From Acetobacteraceae bacterium (GTDB lineage Bacteria > Pseudomonadota > Alphaproteobacteria > Acetobacterales > Acetobacteraceae), in assembly GCA_003151425.1 (NCBI GenBank), contig PLXO01000251.1, forward strand, positions 2,243 through 66,242: 64,000 bases of DNA, read 5' to 3'. A program made the translations under genes and the position numbers. The notes under the pieces were generated by a model. The model searched no databases. It was not told the origin of the DNA and saw nothing but the letters and a program-made list of their open reading frames with translations. Within the stretch, counting starts at the first letter, position 1; every line of letters starts with the position of its first letter. Shown piece by piece: positions 48,441-60,772 of this stretch.

Positions 48441-49513
48441 CGCAGCCGTTCCGATCGCGCATAGGTTTTCTGGCGGCGCTTTGCCGCGCGGCGGTGCAGT
48501 GGATATTCCTGGAACCAGCGCTTGGTCTTGAGCCAGCGGCCATAGATGCCGGCAGGTTCGAACAGGATGCACAGCACCAGGATCAGGCCGAACAGCGAAG
48601 GTTCCAGGCCAGGCATGCGGCCGATACCGAATGGCAGATCGTCGCGCACGATCGCGATGGCCTGTGGCAGCAGGCGCACGAACAGCGCGCCGAAGATCGC
48701 ACCGTGCAATGAACCCAGACCGCCGACGAAGACGATGGTGACGAACTGGATCGACAGCAGGATGTCGAAGGAGTCGGGGGCCAGGAAGCGCACGTAATGG
48801 GCGAACAACGCGCCGGCCAGGCCGGTCATGCCGGCGCTGATCGCGAAGGCGACGGTCTTGTACAGCGCCAGATTGATGCCCATGCTTTGCGCCGAGATCT
48901 CGCTGTCGCGAATCGCCACCATCGCGCGGCCGAGCGGCGAGCGCAGCACGTTGGCACTGACCCACAGCACGAATACCAGCACCGCGAGCGACAGGTAGTA
49001 GACGCCGGTCGCGCCCTCGATCGGCCAGCCGAAAATGCTCGGCGTGGGCACCGCGAATCCGTCGAACCCGCCGGTAACGGAATCCCATTTCTGCAAGACG
49101 GTGCCAACAATCGCGCCGAATGCGAGCGTTGCGATGGCGAGATACAGGCCGCTCATGCGCAGGGTCGGGATGCCGATCGCCACGCCGGCGATTGCCGCCA
49201 TCACGCCGGCCGCCGGTAGCGTTACGATAAACGGCACCCCGGCATGCAGCAGAATCGCGTTGGTATAGGCACCGATGCCCAGGAAGGCCGCATGGCCCAG
49301 ATTGACCAGGCCGGTGTAGCCGGTCAGCAGCATCAGGCCGACGCCGGCGATCGCGAATATGAACACGCCGCCCATCTCGCCCACATAGAACTCGCCCAGC
49401 GTGACGGGGATCAGCAGCAGTGCGACGCCGAGCAGGCCGTACCAGAACAGGTCGCCGTTGTGGCGCCAGAGCCGAAGATCCTGCTTGTAACTGGTGCGGA
49501 ACAGAGTGCGCAT
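48437..49513 (-). CDS. livM: Branched-chain amino acid-type ABC transporter permease
   Basis: LLTGYTGLVNLGHAAFLGIGAYTNAILL...GLYLAIATLAFGAIVGTVL...ALFAHYVRFLAPDSFDILLSIQFVTIVFVGGLGSLHGAIFGALFV. Confidence 0.95.
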   Translation of the reverse strand: MRTLFRTSYKQDLRLWRHNGDLFWYGLLGVALLLIPVTLGEFYVGEMGGVFIFAIAGVGLMLLTGYTGLVNLGHAAFLGIGAYTNAILLHAGVPFIVTLPAAGVMAAIAGVAIGIPTLRMSGLYLAIATLAFGAIVGTVLQKWDSVTGGFDGFAVPTPSIFGWPIEGATGVYYLSLAVLVFVLWVSANVLRSPLGRAMVAIRDSEISAQSMGINLALYKTVAFAISAGMTGLAGALFAHYVRFLAPDSFDILLSIQFVTIVFVGGLGSLHGAIFGALFVRLLPQAIAIVRDDLPFGIGRMPGLEPSLFGLILVLCILFEPAGIYGRWLKTKRWFQEYPLHRRAAKRRQKTYARSERLR

Positions 49514-49517
49514 GACG

Positions 49518-50399
49518 CTATACCCGCTTGCGCAAGGCGTCGGAAAACAGGCCCTGCGGCCGCAGCACCAGGGTACCCAGCAGCACGACATTTGCCGTCA
49601 CTTCCTGGAAACCGGCCGGCAGGTAATAGCCGGCCAACTGTTCACTGATGCCGACGATCACACCGCCGACGAGCGCGCCGGGGATCGATCCGAAGCCGCC
49701 CAGCACCGCAGCGGCAAAGGCCTTGATTCCCAGGAAGCCCATGTTCACATCGATCATCGATACCGGCGCCAACAGAATTGCCGCGACCGCCGCGACCCCG
49801 GAACTGATTGCCCAGATCAGCGAAAACACAGTGCGAACCGGGATTCCCATGTAGTAGGCGGCGAGCTGATTCTGTGACGCGGCCTGCATCGCCACGCCGA
49901 GCCGGGTGCGACTGAAGAACACATACAGCACTGCGCAGAGCAGCACCGTGCCGACGATGATGGACAGGTTGTCTGCGCCCAGCACCAGCCCGCCCAGCTT
50001 GACGGTGCGGTTGGTGAACGGTGTTTCGAAGCCGACCGAATCGTAGCCCCAGGTGATGCCGGCCGCCGCGCGGAAGATGAAGCCGAGGCCGAGCGTCAGC
50101 ATCACGACGGTGAATTGCGGCTGGCCGATGACGCGGCGCAGGATCAGCGCATCCAGCGCGAAGCCGAACGCCGCGGTGATGGCGACCGCCAGTAGCGCGC
50201 CGACCCAGTAGTTCAGGCCGAAATGAGCGATCAATGCGAAAGCGAAGAAACCGCCCAGCATCATGATGTCGCCCTGGGCGAAGTTGATCATCTCGGTCGC
50301 CTTGTAGATCAGGACGAACCCAAGAGCGATCAAGCCGTAGATGCAGCCTGCGGCGGCTCCATTGATGATAAGCTGCAGCAGGCGCACTGCGTCAACCAA
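49518..50399 (-). CDS. livH: Branched-chain amino acid-type ABC transporter permease
   Basis: LQLIINGAAAGCIYGLIALGFVLIYKATEMINFAQGDIMMLGGF...AAAVLGGFGSIPGALVGGVIVGISEQLA. Confidence 0.95.
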   Translation of the reverse strand: MVDAVRLLQLIINGAAAGCIYGLIALGFVLIYKATEMINFAQGDIMMLGGFFAFALIAHFGLNYWVGALLAVAITAAFGFALDALILRRVIGQPQFTVVMLTLGLGFIFRAAAGITWGYDSVGFETPFTNRTVKLGGLVLGADNLSIIVGTVLLCAVLYVFFSRTRLGVAMQAASQNQLAAYYMGIPVRTVFSLIWAISSGVAAVAAILLAPVSMIDVNMGFLGIKAFAAAVLGGFGSIPGALVGGVIVGISEQLAGYYLPAGFQEVTANVVLLGTLVLRPQGLFSDALRKRV

Positions 50400-50507
50400 C
50401 CTGGACGACTCCCTCCTGAGCGCCCGATCGAAGCAGGCGACGTGCTTTAAGTCTTGGCCACAAGATAGGCAGGCGGTTTCACCAGCGTCAATCTCGCCGT
50501 CGGTGGC

Positions 50508-52625
<2,118 letters not shown>

Positions 52626-52714
52626 TGGCGTTTCCTCTGATTGCACCTTCGTGTCATGGCCGGGCCTGTCCCCAAGGGCGTTCGGTTAGGACGGCAATGT
52701 GCCAATACTGGCGC

Positions 52715-52744
52715 CCCTCCGTTATGCCCGGGCATGACGGAGGG
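52715..52744. terminator. 30-bp near-perfect palindrome downstream of LLM gene
   Basis: ccctccgttatgcccgggcatgacggaggg; one mismatched pair. Confidence 0.45.
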
Positions 52745-52771
52745 CGGGAGGGAAGCATCCGTTCGCACCGG

Positions 52772-53812
52772 TTATAGCACCGCCTCCGCAACCACGCGCA
52801 TCACCTCGATGCTGGCGCCCTTCAGCACCATGGTACCAACGGAGCGATCCTTCGCCGCTTGCCGCCAGGCGGCGAGTCGGTCCTTGATCCGGTCCGCAGG
52901 CCCTACCAGGGAAATCTCGTCGATCAGCTTGTCGGGCACTGCGGCGGCGGCTTCGGTTTTCTTGCCATCGAGATAGAGGTCCTGGATGGTCTTCGCCGCG
53001 CCCTCATAGCCAAGCTTGATGGCGACGTCGTTGTAGTAGTTTTTCGATCGCGCCCCCATGCCACCGATATACAGTGCGAGTTCGGGGCGGATCGCGTTGC
53101 GGCAGGCGGCTACGTCGGGGCCGAGCTTCGCACGGACGTAGGGGGCGACATCGAAGTTCGCCAGCGTCTGCGGCCGGCCGGCTTTCTTCATGCCGTCCAG
53201 GATCGGTGCCGATACGACCTGTGGCTGCTCGGGCGAATAGAAGATCGGCAGCACGCCGTCGGCGCATTCACCGGCGGTGCGCAGGCCGGCAGGTGTGATT
53301 GACGCCAGGTAGAACGGAATATCCGGATTGCCGTGCGTGACGCTGCGCAGCGCCCGGCCGAGGCCGGTGGCATCCGGACCGGCGTACGGGATCACGTATT
53401 CCTCGCCGTGGAATTCCAGTGGCGCCGTGCGTTGCAGCACCTGCCGGATGATCGCGATGTATTCCTTGGTGCGCGTCATGGGCTTGCCGAAGCGCACGCC
53501 GTGCCAGCCTTCCACCACCTGCGCGCCGGACACGCCGAGACCGCACAAGAAACGATTGTTCGACAGGATCTGCAGCGTCATCACGGTCATCGCCGTGCAG
53601 GCGGGGGTGCGCGCGGGGATCTGCATGATCCCCGTGCCTGCCTTGATCTTTGTCGTGCGAGAAAGAATCCAGGTCACCGGCGTGACGGCATCGGTGCCGT
53701 ACGCCTCGCCGGTCCAGACCTGGGAGAAGCCGAGGCGCTCGGCTTCCAGCACCCGCTCCATATCCAGCTTCGGCGTGGGACCCGACATGTCGACCGTGAT
53801 GCCGAGCTGCAT
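52772..53812 (-). CDS. LLM-class oxidoreductase, probable F420-dependent
   Basis: MQLGITVDMSGPTPKLDMERVLEAERLGFSQVWTGEAYGTDAVTPVTWILSRTTKIKAGTGIMQIPARTPACTAMTVMTLQILSNNRFLCGLGVSGAQVVEGWHG. Confidence 0.9.
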   Translation of the reverse strand: MQLGITVDMSGPTPKLDMERVLEAERLGFSQVWTGEAYGTDAVTPVTWILSRTTKIKAGTGIMQIPARTPACTAMTVMTLQILSNNRFLCGLGVSGAQVVEGWHGVRFGKPMTRTKEYIAIIRQVLQRTAPLEFHGEEYVIPYAGPDATGLGRALRSVTHGNPDIPFYLASITPAGLRTAGECADGVLPIFYSPEQPQVVSAPILDGMKKAGRPQTLANFDVAPYVRAKLGPDVAACRNAIRPELALYIGGMGARSKNYYNDVAIKLGYEGAAKTIQDLYLDGKKTEAAAAVPDKLIDEISLVGPADRIKDRLAAWRQAAKDRSVGTMVLKGASIEVMRVVAEAVL

Positions 53813-53840
53813 GGCGCGCCTCCGACTTTGAACCCTTTGG

Positions 53841-54794
53841 CTAGCGGACTTTCGTCATGATGTCGTCTCGAAAGCGCTTCATGTTATCGAGTGTCGCGGA
53901 CAGCGACGCGCCGAACAAGCCGAAGTCGAACGCGGTGACGCCGACCTCGGACAGCGCCTTGATGTCGCCGACGAAGTCGGCCGCGGCGCCGGTGAAGAGC
54001 TTGCGCTCGCCGTTGACGGTGCCTTTCGGTTGCGCTTCCGGATTGGAGGAAACGCGGTAGGCGAGACCGACGGCGGCGGCGGGGCGGCCGGCTTTCTCCG
54101 CCATGCCGCGCAGTTTGGCAACGCCCGCCTTGTAGCGGGTCAACGTGTCCATCGGGAACTGCGGGTTGGTACCGATCGGATACCAGGCATCGCCATAGGC
54201 AGCGGTGCGACGCATGGCGGGGCCGCTCTCACCTCCGATCCAAATCGGGATCGGTTGCTGGACCGGCTTCGGTGGAAACAGTACGTCGGAGAACTTCACG
54301 TATTTGCCATCGAACTTCGGATGGTCGGCGGTCCACAGCTCCTTGCACACCGCCATCCATTCGTCGGTTACCGCGCCGCGTTCGGCGAACGGCGGCGTGC
54401 CGATGGCGACGAATTCTTCCTCGCACCAGCCGGCGCCGATGCCGAGGGTGAGGCGACCCTTCGACAGATAGTCGATCGTCGCCAGGATCTTTGCGGTCAG
54501 CACGGCGGGGCGGTGTGGCACGACCATCACCGAGGTGACGATGCGCAGCTTCGAAGTCGCGGCGGCGATGAAGGCTGCGGTGGTGAGCTGCTCCAGCCGC
54601 GGCGCAGCGGCGCCGGAGGGGAACTCGCCGGACTCCGAATAGGGATAGCGCGACGCGATGCTGGTCGGGATGATCACGTGGTCGCTGACGGTGACGTAGT
54701 CGAAGCCGAGCGCCTCGGCTTCGGTGGCGATGCGCACCAGGCTGTCGGGCGCGATCAGGGGTCCGCTGGTGGGGGCACTGCATCCGATCTGCAT
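53841..54794 (-). CDS. LLM-class oxidoreductase, probable F420-dependent
   Basis: MQIGCSAPTSGPLIAPDSLVRIATEAEALGFDYVTVSDHVIIPTSIASRYPY...GRLTLGIGAGWCEEEFVAIGTPPFAERGAVTDEWMAVCKELW. Confidence 0.93.
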   Translation of the reverse strand: MQIGCSAPTSGPLIAPDSLVRIATEAEALGFDYVTVSDHVIIPTSIASRYPYSESGEFPSGAAAPRLEQLTTAAFIAAATSKLRIVTSVMVVPHRPAVLTAKILATIDYLSKGRLTLGIGAGWCEEEFVAIGTPPFAERGAVTDEWMAVCKELWTADHPKFDGKYVKFSDVLFPPKPVQQPIPIWIGGESGPAMRRTAAYGDAWYPIGTNPQFPMDTLTRYKAGVAKLRGMAEKAGRPAAAVGLAYRVSSNPEAQPKGTVNGERKLFTGAAADFVGDIKALSEVGVTAFDFGLFGASLSATLDNMKRFRDDIMTKVR

Positions 54795-54916
54795 TTGTTC
54801 CTCCGGCTTGAATTGCACTTGAATCGTCGATAGCACACGATGGCCAAGCGGGCGATGCTGGCGTGTGATGGATCGGCGTGGTGCGGAGGGCACGATGCTG
54901 CCGGGGGGGGAAGCGC

Positions 54917-55870
54917 ATGGACTTCGGGATTCACTTCGGCACGCGCGGCTGCCTGGCCTCGCGCGAGAACATCATAACGTTGGCGCAGCGGGCTGAGGCG
55001 CTGGGCTATGCGTATCTGGGCGTCGCCGACCATCTGGTGGTGCCGGTGCAGAGCGGCGTGCGTTATCCATATACGGCCGACGGCATCTGGCCGGGCGCCC
55101 CGACCGGGGAATGCTTCGATGCGATCGCGACGCTGGCGTTCCTGGCCGCGTGCACGCAGCGCATCAAGCTGTTGACCTCGGTCGCGGTGGTGCCATATCG
55201 GCCTGCGGTGCTGGCGGCGAAGCTGTTCCTTACGGCTGATGTGCTGTCAGGCGGACGGGTGATCGCCGGAGTGGGGTCGGGCTGGATGCGTGAGGAGTTC
55301 GAGGCGCTGGGCACGCCACCCTATGCCGACCGCGGCGCGGTGACGGATGAGTATCTGCAGGCATGGAAGACGCTGTGGACCGAGGCGCGCCCGACATTTG
55401 AGGGCACACACACAAAGTTCACGAACATGATGTTCGAGCCGAAACCGACGTCGAAACCGCACCCACCGATCTGGGTGGGCGGCGAAAGTCCGCCGGCGCT
55501 GCGCCGCGTCGCGCAGTTTGGCGATGCGTGGTATCCGGTGTCGAACAACCAGCAGATCAAACTGAACACGCCGGAGCGGTTGAAGAATGGCGTCGACGGG
55601 ATGCGACGCGTCGTGGAGAAGGCGGGGCGCGATCCGACGTCGGTGGATGTGGGCTACCTATGGTTCCTGCCACCGAACGAAACCGCGCAGACCGGGCCGG
55701 ATGGCGAGCGGCAGTTGTTCACCGGCGCGATCGCGGACTGGCAGGAAGATGCGGCGGCGATGGCCGAGGCCGGGGCGCGGCACGTGATCCTGTATCTGCA
55801 ACGCCCGACGATCGAGGAAACGTTGGACGTGATGCAGCGTGTAAGCGAAGCGGTGGTACGCAGTTCATGA
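54917..55870 (+). CDS. LLM-class oxidoreductase, probable F420-dependent
   Basis: MDFGIHFGTRGCLASRENIITLAQRAEALGYAYLGVADHLVVPVQSGVRYPY...GRVIAGVGSGWMREEFEALGTPPYADRGAVTDEYLQAWKTLW; stop overlaps fbiC start. Confidence 0.93.
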   Translation: MDFGIHFGTRGCLASRENIITLAQRAEALGYAYLGVADHLVVPVQSGVRYPYTADGIWPGAPTGECFDAIATLAFLAACTQRIKLLTSVAVVPYRPAVLAAKLFLTADVLSGGRVIAGVGSGWMREEFEALGTPPYADRGAVTDEYLQAWKTLWTEARPTFEGTHTKFTNMMFEPKPTSKPHPPIWVGGESPPALRRVAQFGDAWYPVSNNQQIKLNTPERLKNGVDGMRRVVEKAGRDPTSVDVGYLWFLPPNETAQTGPDGERQLFTGAIADWQEDAAAMAEAGARHVILYLQRPTIEETLDVMQRVSEAVVRSS

Positions 55871-58227
55871 CACACGACGACGACCTGATCGGCTGGATTT
55901 CCCGTGCGCCGCTGCCGGAGCTGATGGCGACGGCTGCGGCCCGGCGTGACGCGACCTATGGGCGGTTGGTTTCCTATTCGCGAAAAGTGTTCATTCCGCT
56001 GACGAAGCTGTGTCGCGACGTGTGCCATTACTGCACCTTCGCGGAGCGGCCGCGTGCCGGACGTCCGGCGTATCTGTCACCGGAGGACGTACTGACCATT
56101 GCGCGCGCGGGTGCCGCGACGGGCTGCACGGAGGCGCTGTTCACGCTGGGGGACAAGCCGGAGTTGCGCTACAGCGCGGCGCGCGAGGCGCTGGCGGCGC
56201 GCGGGCACGCGACGACGATCGACTATCTGCGCGAGATGTGCGCACTGGTGCTGGAAGAAACCGGTTTGCTGCCGCATCTGAACCCGGGCGTGATGACGCG
56301 TGACGAGATCGCGGCACTTCGAGAAGTCTCGGCCAGCATGGGCATCATGTTGGAATCCAGCAGCGCGCGGCTGTGCGAACCGGGTGGCGTGCATTACGGC
56401 TCACCCGACAAACTGCCCGAGGTGCGGCTGGAGATGATGCGCCAGGCCGGCGAGCTGGCGGTACCGTTCACCACTGGCATCCTGATCGGTATCGGCGAGA
56501 CGAGGGCGGAACGATTGGAGTCGCTGGCGGCGATCGCCGAGCTGCATCGCGCGCATGGGCACATCCAGGAAGTGATCGTGCAAAACTTCCGCGCCAAGCC
56601 GAAAACGAAACGGGCGGACGCGCCGGAGCCCGATCTGGAGGACCTGCTGTGGAGCATCGCCGCGGCACGGCTGATCCTGCCCGCGGATGTGCACGTGCAG
56701 GCGCCGCCGAATCTCTCGCCTGGGGTCTATGAGAAACTCATCGGCGCGGGGATCGATGACTGGGGTGGTGTGTCGCCGGTGACGCCGGATCATGTGAACC
56801 CCGAGGCGCCGTGGCCGAAAATCGCCACGCTCGCGGAACGGACGGCGGGCTTTGGCAAGATTTTGGTGCAGCGGTTGCCGGTGTATCCGACTTATGCGCA
56901 TGCGCCGGAGCGGTGGCTGGCGCCGGCGATCGCGACGCGGGTGCGGCGCGCGATCGATGCGGACGGATGGGCGCGCGACGATGACTGGGCGCCGGGATTG
57001 ACGACGATCCCGCGCCAGCCGGCGCCGCTGCTGTCCGAGGTCGATCCGCAGGTGGAAGCGGTCATTGCCAAGGCGATGGGGGGGCGGCGGCTCGATCAAG
57101 CAGAGATCGTGCGTCTGTTTGGTGCGCGCGACCTGGACTATCAGCGGGTGCTGACGGCGGCGGACGAGCTGCGCCAGGCGGTCAGCGGCGAGGTCGTTCG
57201 TTACGTCACGAACCGCAACATCAACTATACGAATATCTGTTACTACCGCTGCAAATTCTGCGCTTTCTCCAAGGGGAAGACGCACGATGCGTTGCGCGGC
57301 ACGCCGTATGACCTGGCGCTGGAGGAGATCGTTCGCCGGGCGGAAGAAGCGTGGGAACGTGGTGCCACGGAAGTGTGTCTGCAGGGCGGTATCCATCCGG
57401 ATTATACCGGCGAGACCTATCTGGGCATCTGCCGCGCGATCAAGCAAGCGGTGCCGGGAATGCACATGCACGCATTCTCGCCATTGGAAGTGACGCAGGG
57501 AGCGGCGACGCTGGGGCGCAGCCTGTCCTCGTTCCTGGCCGATCTGAAAGCGGCGGGGTTGGGGACGTTGCCGGGAACGGCGGCGGAGATCCTCGATGAC
57601 GAGGTGCGGGCGGTGATCTGTCCGGACAAGGTGAATACCGCGCAGTGGGTGGATGTGCTGCGCGCGGCGCATAAATTGGGACTGCGGACGACGTCCACGA
57701 TCATGTATGGACATGTAGAGCGGCCGATCTCCTGGGCGCGGCACCTGCTGGTGCTGCGCGACTTGCAGGAGGAAACCGGCGGCATTACCGAGTTCGTTCC
57801 GCTGCCATTTGTGCACATGGAAGCGCCGATGTACCTGCGCGGGATGGCGCGAAAGGGCCCGACGGTGCGCGAGGCGGTGCTGATGCATGCGGTGGCGCGG
57901 CTGGTATTGCATCCGCTGATCACGAACATCCAGACCTCGTGGGTGAAGATGGGGCCGGAAGGCGCGGCGCTGTGTTTGAACGCCGGGGCGAACGATCTTG
58001 GCGGGACGCTGATGAACGAGAGCATCTCGCGTGCGGCGGGAACGCAGCACGGGCAGGAGTTTCCGCCCGAGGCGATGGAGGCGTTGATCAGCTCGATCGG
58101 ACGCGTACCGCGGCAAAGGACGACCACGTATGGGCCGGTCGCGAATGAGCGGCGGGCGGCGTCGTTCGGCGCAGCGGCGTTGGCGCCGGTGGTGCAAACG
58201 CCACCGCGGAAGGTCATGGCGAAGTAG
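55867..58227 (+). CDS. fbiC: Fused 7,8-didemethyl-8-hydroxy-5-deazariboflavin synthase (CofG + CofH; FbiC)
   Basis: Two radical-SAM CxxxCxxC motifs: N-half FIPLTKLCRDVCHYCTFAERPR, C-half NRNINYTNICYYRCKFCAFSKGK; ~786 aa. Confidence 0.96.
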   Translation: MTHDDDLIGWISRAPLPELMATAAARRDATYGRLVSYSRKVFIPLTKLCRDVCHYCTFAERPRAGRPAYLSPEDVLTIARAGAATGCTEALFTLGDKPELRYSAAREALAARGHATTIDYLREMCALVLEETGLLPHLNPGVMTRDEIAALREVSASMGIMLESSSARLCEPGGVHYGSPDKLPEVRLEMMRQAGELAVPFTTGILIGIGETRAERLESLAAIAELHRAHGHIQEVIVQNFRAKPKTKRADAPEPDLEDLLWSIAAARLILPADVHVQAPPNLSPGVYEKLIGAGIDDWGGVSPVTPDHVNPEAPWPKIATLAERTAGFGKILVQRLPVYPTYAHAPERWLAPAIATRVRRAIDADGWARDDDWAPGLTTIPRQPAPLLSEVDPQVEAVIAKAMGGRRLDQAEIVRLFGARDLDYQRVLTAADELRQAVSGEVVRYVTNRNINYTNICYYRCKFCAFSKGKTHDALRGTPYDLALEEIVRRAEEAWERGATEVCLQGGIHPDYTGETYLGICRAIKQAVPGMHMHAFSPLEVTQGAATLGRSLSSFLADLKAAGLGTLPGTAAEILDDEVRAVICPDKVNTAQWVDVLRAAHKLGLRTTSTIMYGHVERPISWARHLLVLRDLQEETGGITEFVPLPFVHMEAPMYLRGMARKGPTVREAVLMHAVARLVLHPLITNIQTSWVKMGPEGAALCLNAGANDLGGTLMNESISRAAGTQHGQEFPPEAMEALISSIGRVPRQRTTTYGPVANERRAASFGAAALAPVVQTPPRKVMAK

Positions 58228-58264
58228 CCGCTGGACAGACCGGCGGACATACGAGGACAGCATC

Positions 58265-60058
58265 ATGGCGGCACATCACGGCGGAGACGGCAGGCGCCTG
58301 CGAAGCCGGCGCTGGTTCGACGATCCGGCCGATCCGGCGATGACCGCGCTGTATCTCGAGCGCTACATGAACTACGGCATTACGCCGGACGAACTGCGTG
58401 GCGGCAAGCCGATCATCGGTATTGCGCAGACCGGGTCCGATCTGTCGCCATGCAATCGGCATCACATCGAACTGGCGAGCCGCGTGCGCGACGGCATCCG
58501 CGCCGCGGGTGGGGTGCCGCTGGAGTTCCCGGTGCATCCGATCCAGGAGACCGGCAAGCGCCCGACCGCGGCGCTGGACCGCAACCTGGCGTATCTCGGT
58601 CTTGTCGAGGTGCTGCATGGCTATCCGATCGACGGCGTGGTGCTGACGACCGGCTGCGACAAGACCACGCCGGCCTGCCTGATGGGGGCGGCGACGGTGA
58701 ACATCCCGGCGATCGTGCTGTCCGGTGGGCCGATGCTGGACGGCTGGTGGCAGGGACGTCTGTCCGGCTCCGGCACGATCGTCTGGGAGGGACGGAAACT
58801 CTTCGCCGAGGGTAAGATCGGCTACGACGAATTCATGCAGATGGTGGCGTCTTCCGCGCCCTCCGTGGGGCATTGCAACACGATGGGGACGGCGACCTCG
58901 ATGAATTCGTTGGCCGAGGCGCTGGGGATGTCGCTGCCGGGCTGCGCGGCCATTCCGGCACCGTATCGCGAGCGCGGCTGGATGGCGTTCGAGACCGGCA
59001 AGCGCATCGTGGACATGGTGAAGGAGAACCTGCGCCCGTCCGACATCATGACGAAACAGGCGTTCGAGAACGCAGTGGTGGCCGCGGCGGCGCTGGGTGC
59101 GTCGTCGAACTGCCCGATCCACATGGTGGCGATCGCGCGGCACATGGGGGTGGCGCACACGCTGGACGACTGGCAGCGCCTGGGGCCGGATATTCCGCTG
59201 CTGGTCGATCTGCAGCCGGCCGGGCGGTTCCTGGGCGAGAGGTTCCATCGCGCCGGCGGCGTGCCGGCGGTACTAAAGGAGCTGCTGGCCGCCGGCAAGC
59301 TGCATGGCGACTCGATGACGGTCACCGGTAAGACCTTGGCGCATAATTTGAAAGGCGTGCCGGACGGTGAGCGCGAGGTGATCCGTTCTTACGGCGCACC
59401 GATGCTGGCGGCTGCGGGTTATGTCGTGATGTCGGGCAATCTGTTCGACAGCGCAGTGATGAAGATCAGCGTCATCGACCAGGATTTTCGCCGCCGTTTC
59501 CTGTCCAATCCTGACCGGCCGAACGTATTCGAGGGCAAGGCGATCGTGTTCGAGGGGCCGGAGGACTACCATCACGGCATCGAGGACCCCGACCTTGGCG
59601 TCGAGGAGCAGTCGGTGCTGATCATCCGCAACTGCGGGCCAGTGGGCTATCCGGGCAGCGCCGAGGTGGTGAACATGCAGCCGCCGGCTGCGATGTTGAA
59701 GCGCGGGGTGATGACGCTGCCGACCATGGGGGATGGGCGGCAGTCGGGGACCTCGGGGTCACCGTCGATCCTGAACGTGTCGCCGGAGGCCGCGGTGGGC
59801 GGCGGGCTGGCACTGCTGCAGACGGGGGATCGGATCCGGATCGATCTGAATACGCGCAAGGTGGACGTGCTGCTGCCGCCGGGTGAACTTGAATCACGCC
59901 GCGCGGCCTGGACGCCGCCGCGGCTGGTGAATATGACGCCGTGGGAGGAGATCTACCGGTCGATGGTAGGGCAGTTGGGGAAGGGCGCGTGTCTGGAGCC
60001 GGCGACGCTCTATTTGAACGTGATCGAGACGCGCGGCGAGTCGAGGAACAACCATTGA
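58265..60058 (+). CDS. IlvD/Edd-family dehydratase (sugar-acid type)
   Basis: GKPIIGIAQTGSDLSPCNRHHIELASRVRDGIRAAGGVPLEFPVHPIQETGKRPTAALDRNLAYLGLVEVLHGYPIDGVVLTTGCDKTTPACLMGAATVNIPAIVLSGGPMLDG. Confidence 0.95.
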   Translation: MAAHHGGDGRRLRSRRWFDDPADPAMTALYLERYMNYGITPDELRGGKPIIGIAQTGSDLSPCNRHHIELASRVRDGIRAAGGVPLEFPVHPIQETGKRPTAALDRNLAYLGLVEVLHGYPIDGVVLTTGCDKTTPACLMGAATVNIPAIVLSGGPMLDGWWQGRLSGSGTIVWEGRKLFAEGKIGYDEFMQMVASSAPSVGHCNTMGTATSMNSLAEALGMSLPGCAAIPAPYRERGWMAFETGKRIVDMVKENLRPSDIMTKQAFENAVVAAAALGASSNCPIHMVAIARHMGVAHTLDDWQRLGPDIPLLVDLQPAGRFLGERFHRAGGVPAVLKELLAAGKLHGDSMTVTGKTLAHNLKGVPDGEREVIRSYGAPMLAAAGYVVMSGNLFDSAVMKISVIDQDFRRRFLSNPDRPNVFEGKAIVFEGPEDYHHGIEDPDLGVEEQSVLIIRNCGPVGYPGSAEVVNMQPPAAMLKRGVMTLPTMGDGRQSGTSGSPSILNVSPEAAVGGGLALLQTGDRIRIDLNTRKVDVLLPPGELESRRAAWTPPRLVNMTPWEEIYRSMVGQLGKGACLEPATLYLNVIETRGESRNNH

Positions 60059-60158
60059 CCATGAAATCGAGGACCCCGCACGAACGCCGATCCGGATCGC
60101 GTCGCCGACTCCGGTCGCGTTGCCGGTCCGGCCGAGTTCAACATCGTTTGGTGCAACG

Positions 60159-60635
60159 ATGAGCTACGTTCAACGCGTTCTGCAACCGGACGAGACGCTG
60201 GTGTACAGCACCACGCGGCACTGGTTCGTCTATATGCGCGCCATTCTATGCGCGATTGTCGGCCTGGCGCTGCTGATCGGCTCCCAATTCGTTCCGCCGG
60301 AGGAACCCGCAGCGGCGAAGGCATTGCTCGTCGCGGCCGGCGTCGTTGGTGTCGTCACGCTGTGGTTCTGGCTGATCGGGTTCATCGACCGTGCCAGCAC
60401 GGAATTCGCTGTGACCAACCGCCGGGTGATCTACAAGGACGGGCTGATACGCCGCCGCACAGTCGAAATGAACCTGGCCGCGGTGGAAAGCGTGGACGTG
60501 GACCAATCCATCCTCGGACGCATCCTGGGCTATGGCGAGGTGCGCGTCCACGGCACCGGGGGCAGTTGGGAGCCATACCCGCGGATCAGCGATCCGCTGA
60601 CGTTCCGCAGCCACATCACCGCGCGGCCGGCTTAG
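60159..60635 (+). CDS. PH-domain-containing membrane protein (YdbS/DUF304-like)
   Basis: YVQRVLQPDETLVYSTTRHWFVYMRAILCAIVGLALLIGS...TEFAVTNRRVIYKDGLIRRRTVEMNLAAVESVDVDQSILGRILGYGEVRVHGTGG. Confidence 0.9.
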   Translation: MSYVQRVLQPDETLVYSTTRHWFVYMRAILCAIVGLALLIGSQFVPPEEPAAAKALLVAAGVVGVVTLWFWLIGFIDRASTEFAVTNRRVIYKDGLIRRRTVEMNLAAVESVDVDQSILGRILGYGEVRVHGTGGSWEPYPRISDPLTFRSHITARPA

Positions 60636-60772
60636 CCCGGATGGAACGTTCCGAAGCCGCTGCCGACCGCTTCTCCAGATTGCCATGCGCTTGCACTGGC
60701 TACGAACATTCCGTCGGAGCATTGGTTTCCGTGCCTGTCCGCGAGATGTCGAATTAGAGGAGACTCTCCACC

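Noticed and set aside
47676-49088. 470-aa long form of LivG ORF
   Set aside because: The N-terminal extension is a shadow of livM; LivG homology starts at MSLFHAEDISIRF (48440).
56401-58266. 621-aa minus-strand ORF
   Set aside because: Shadow of fbiC; no recognisable domain.
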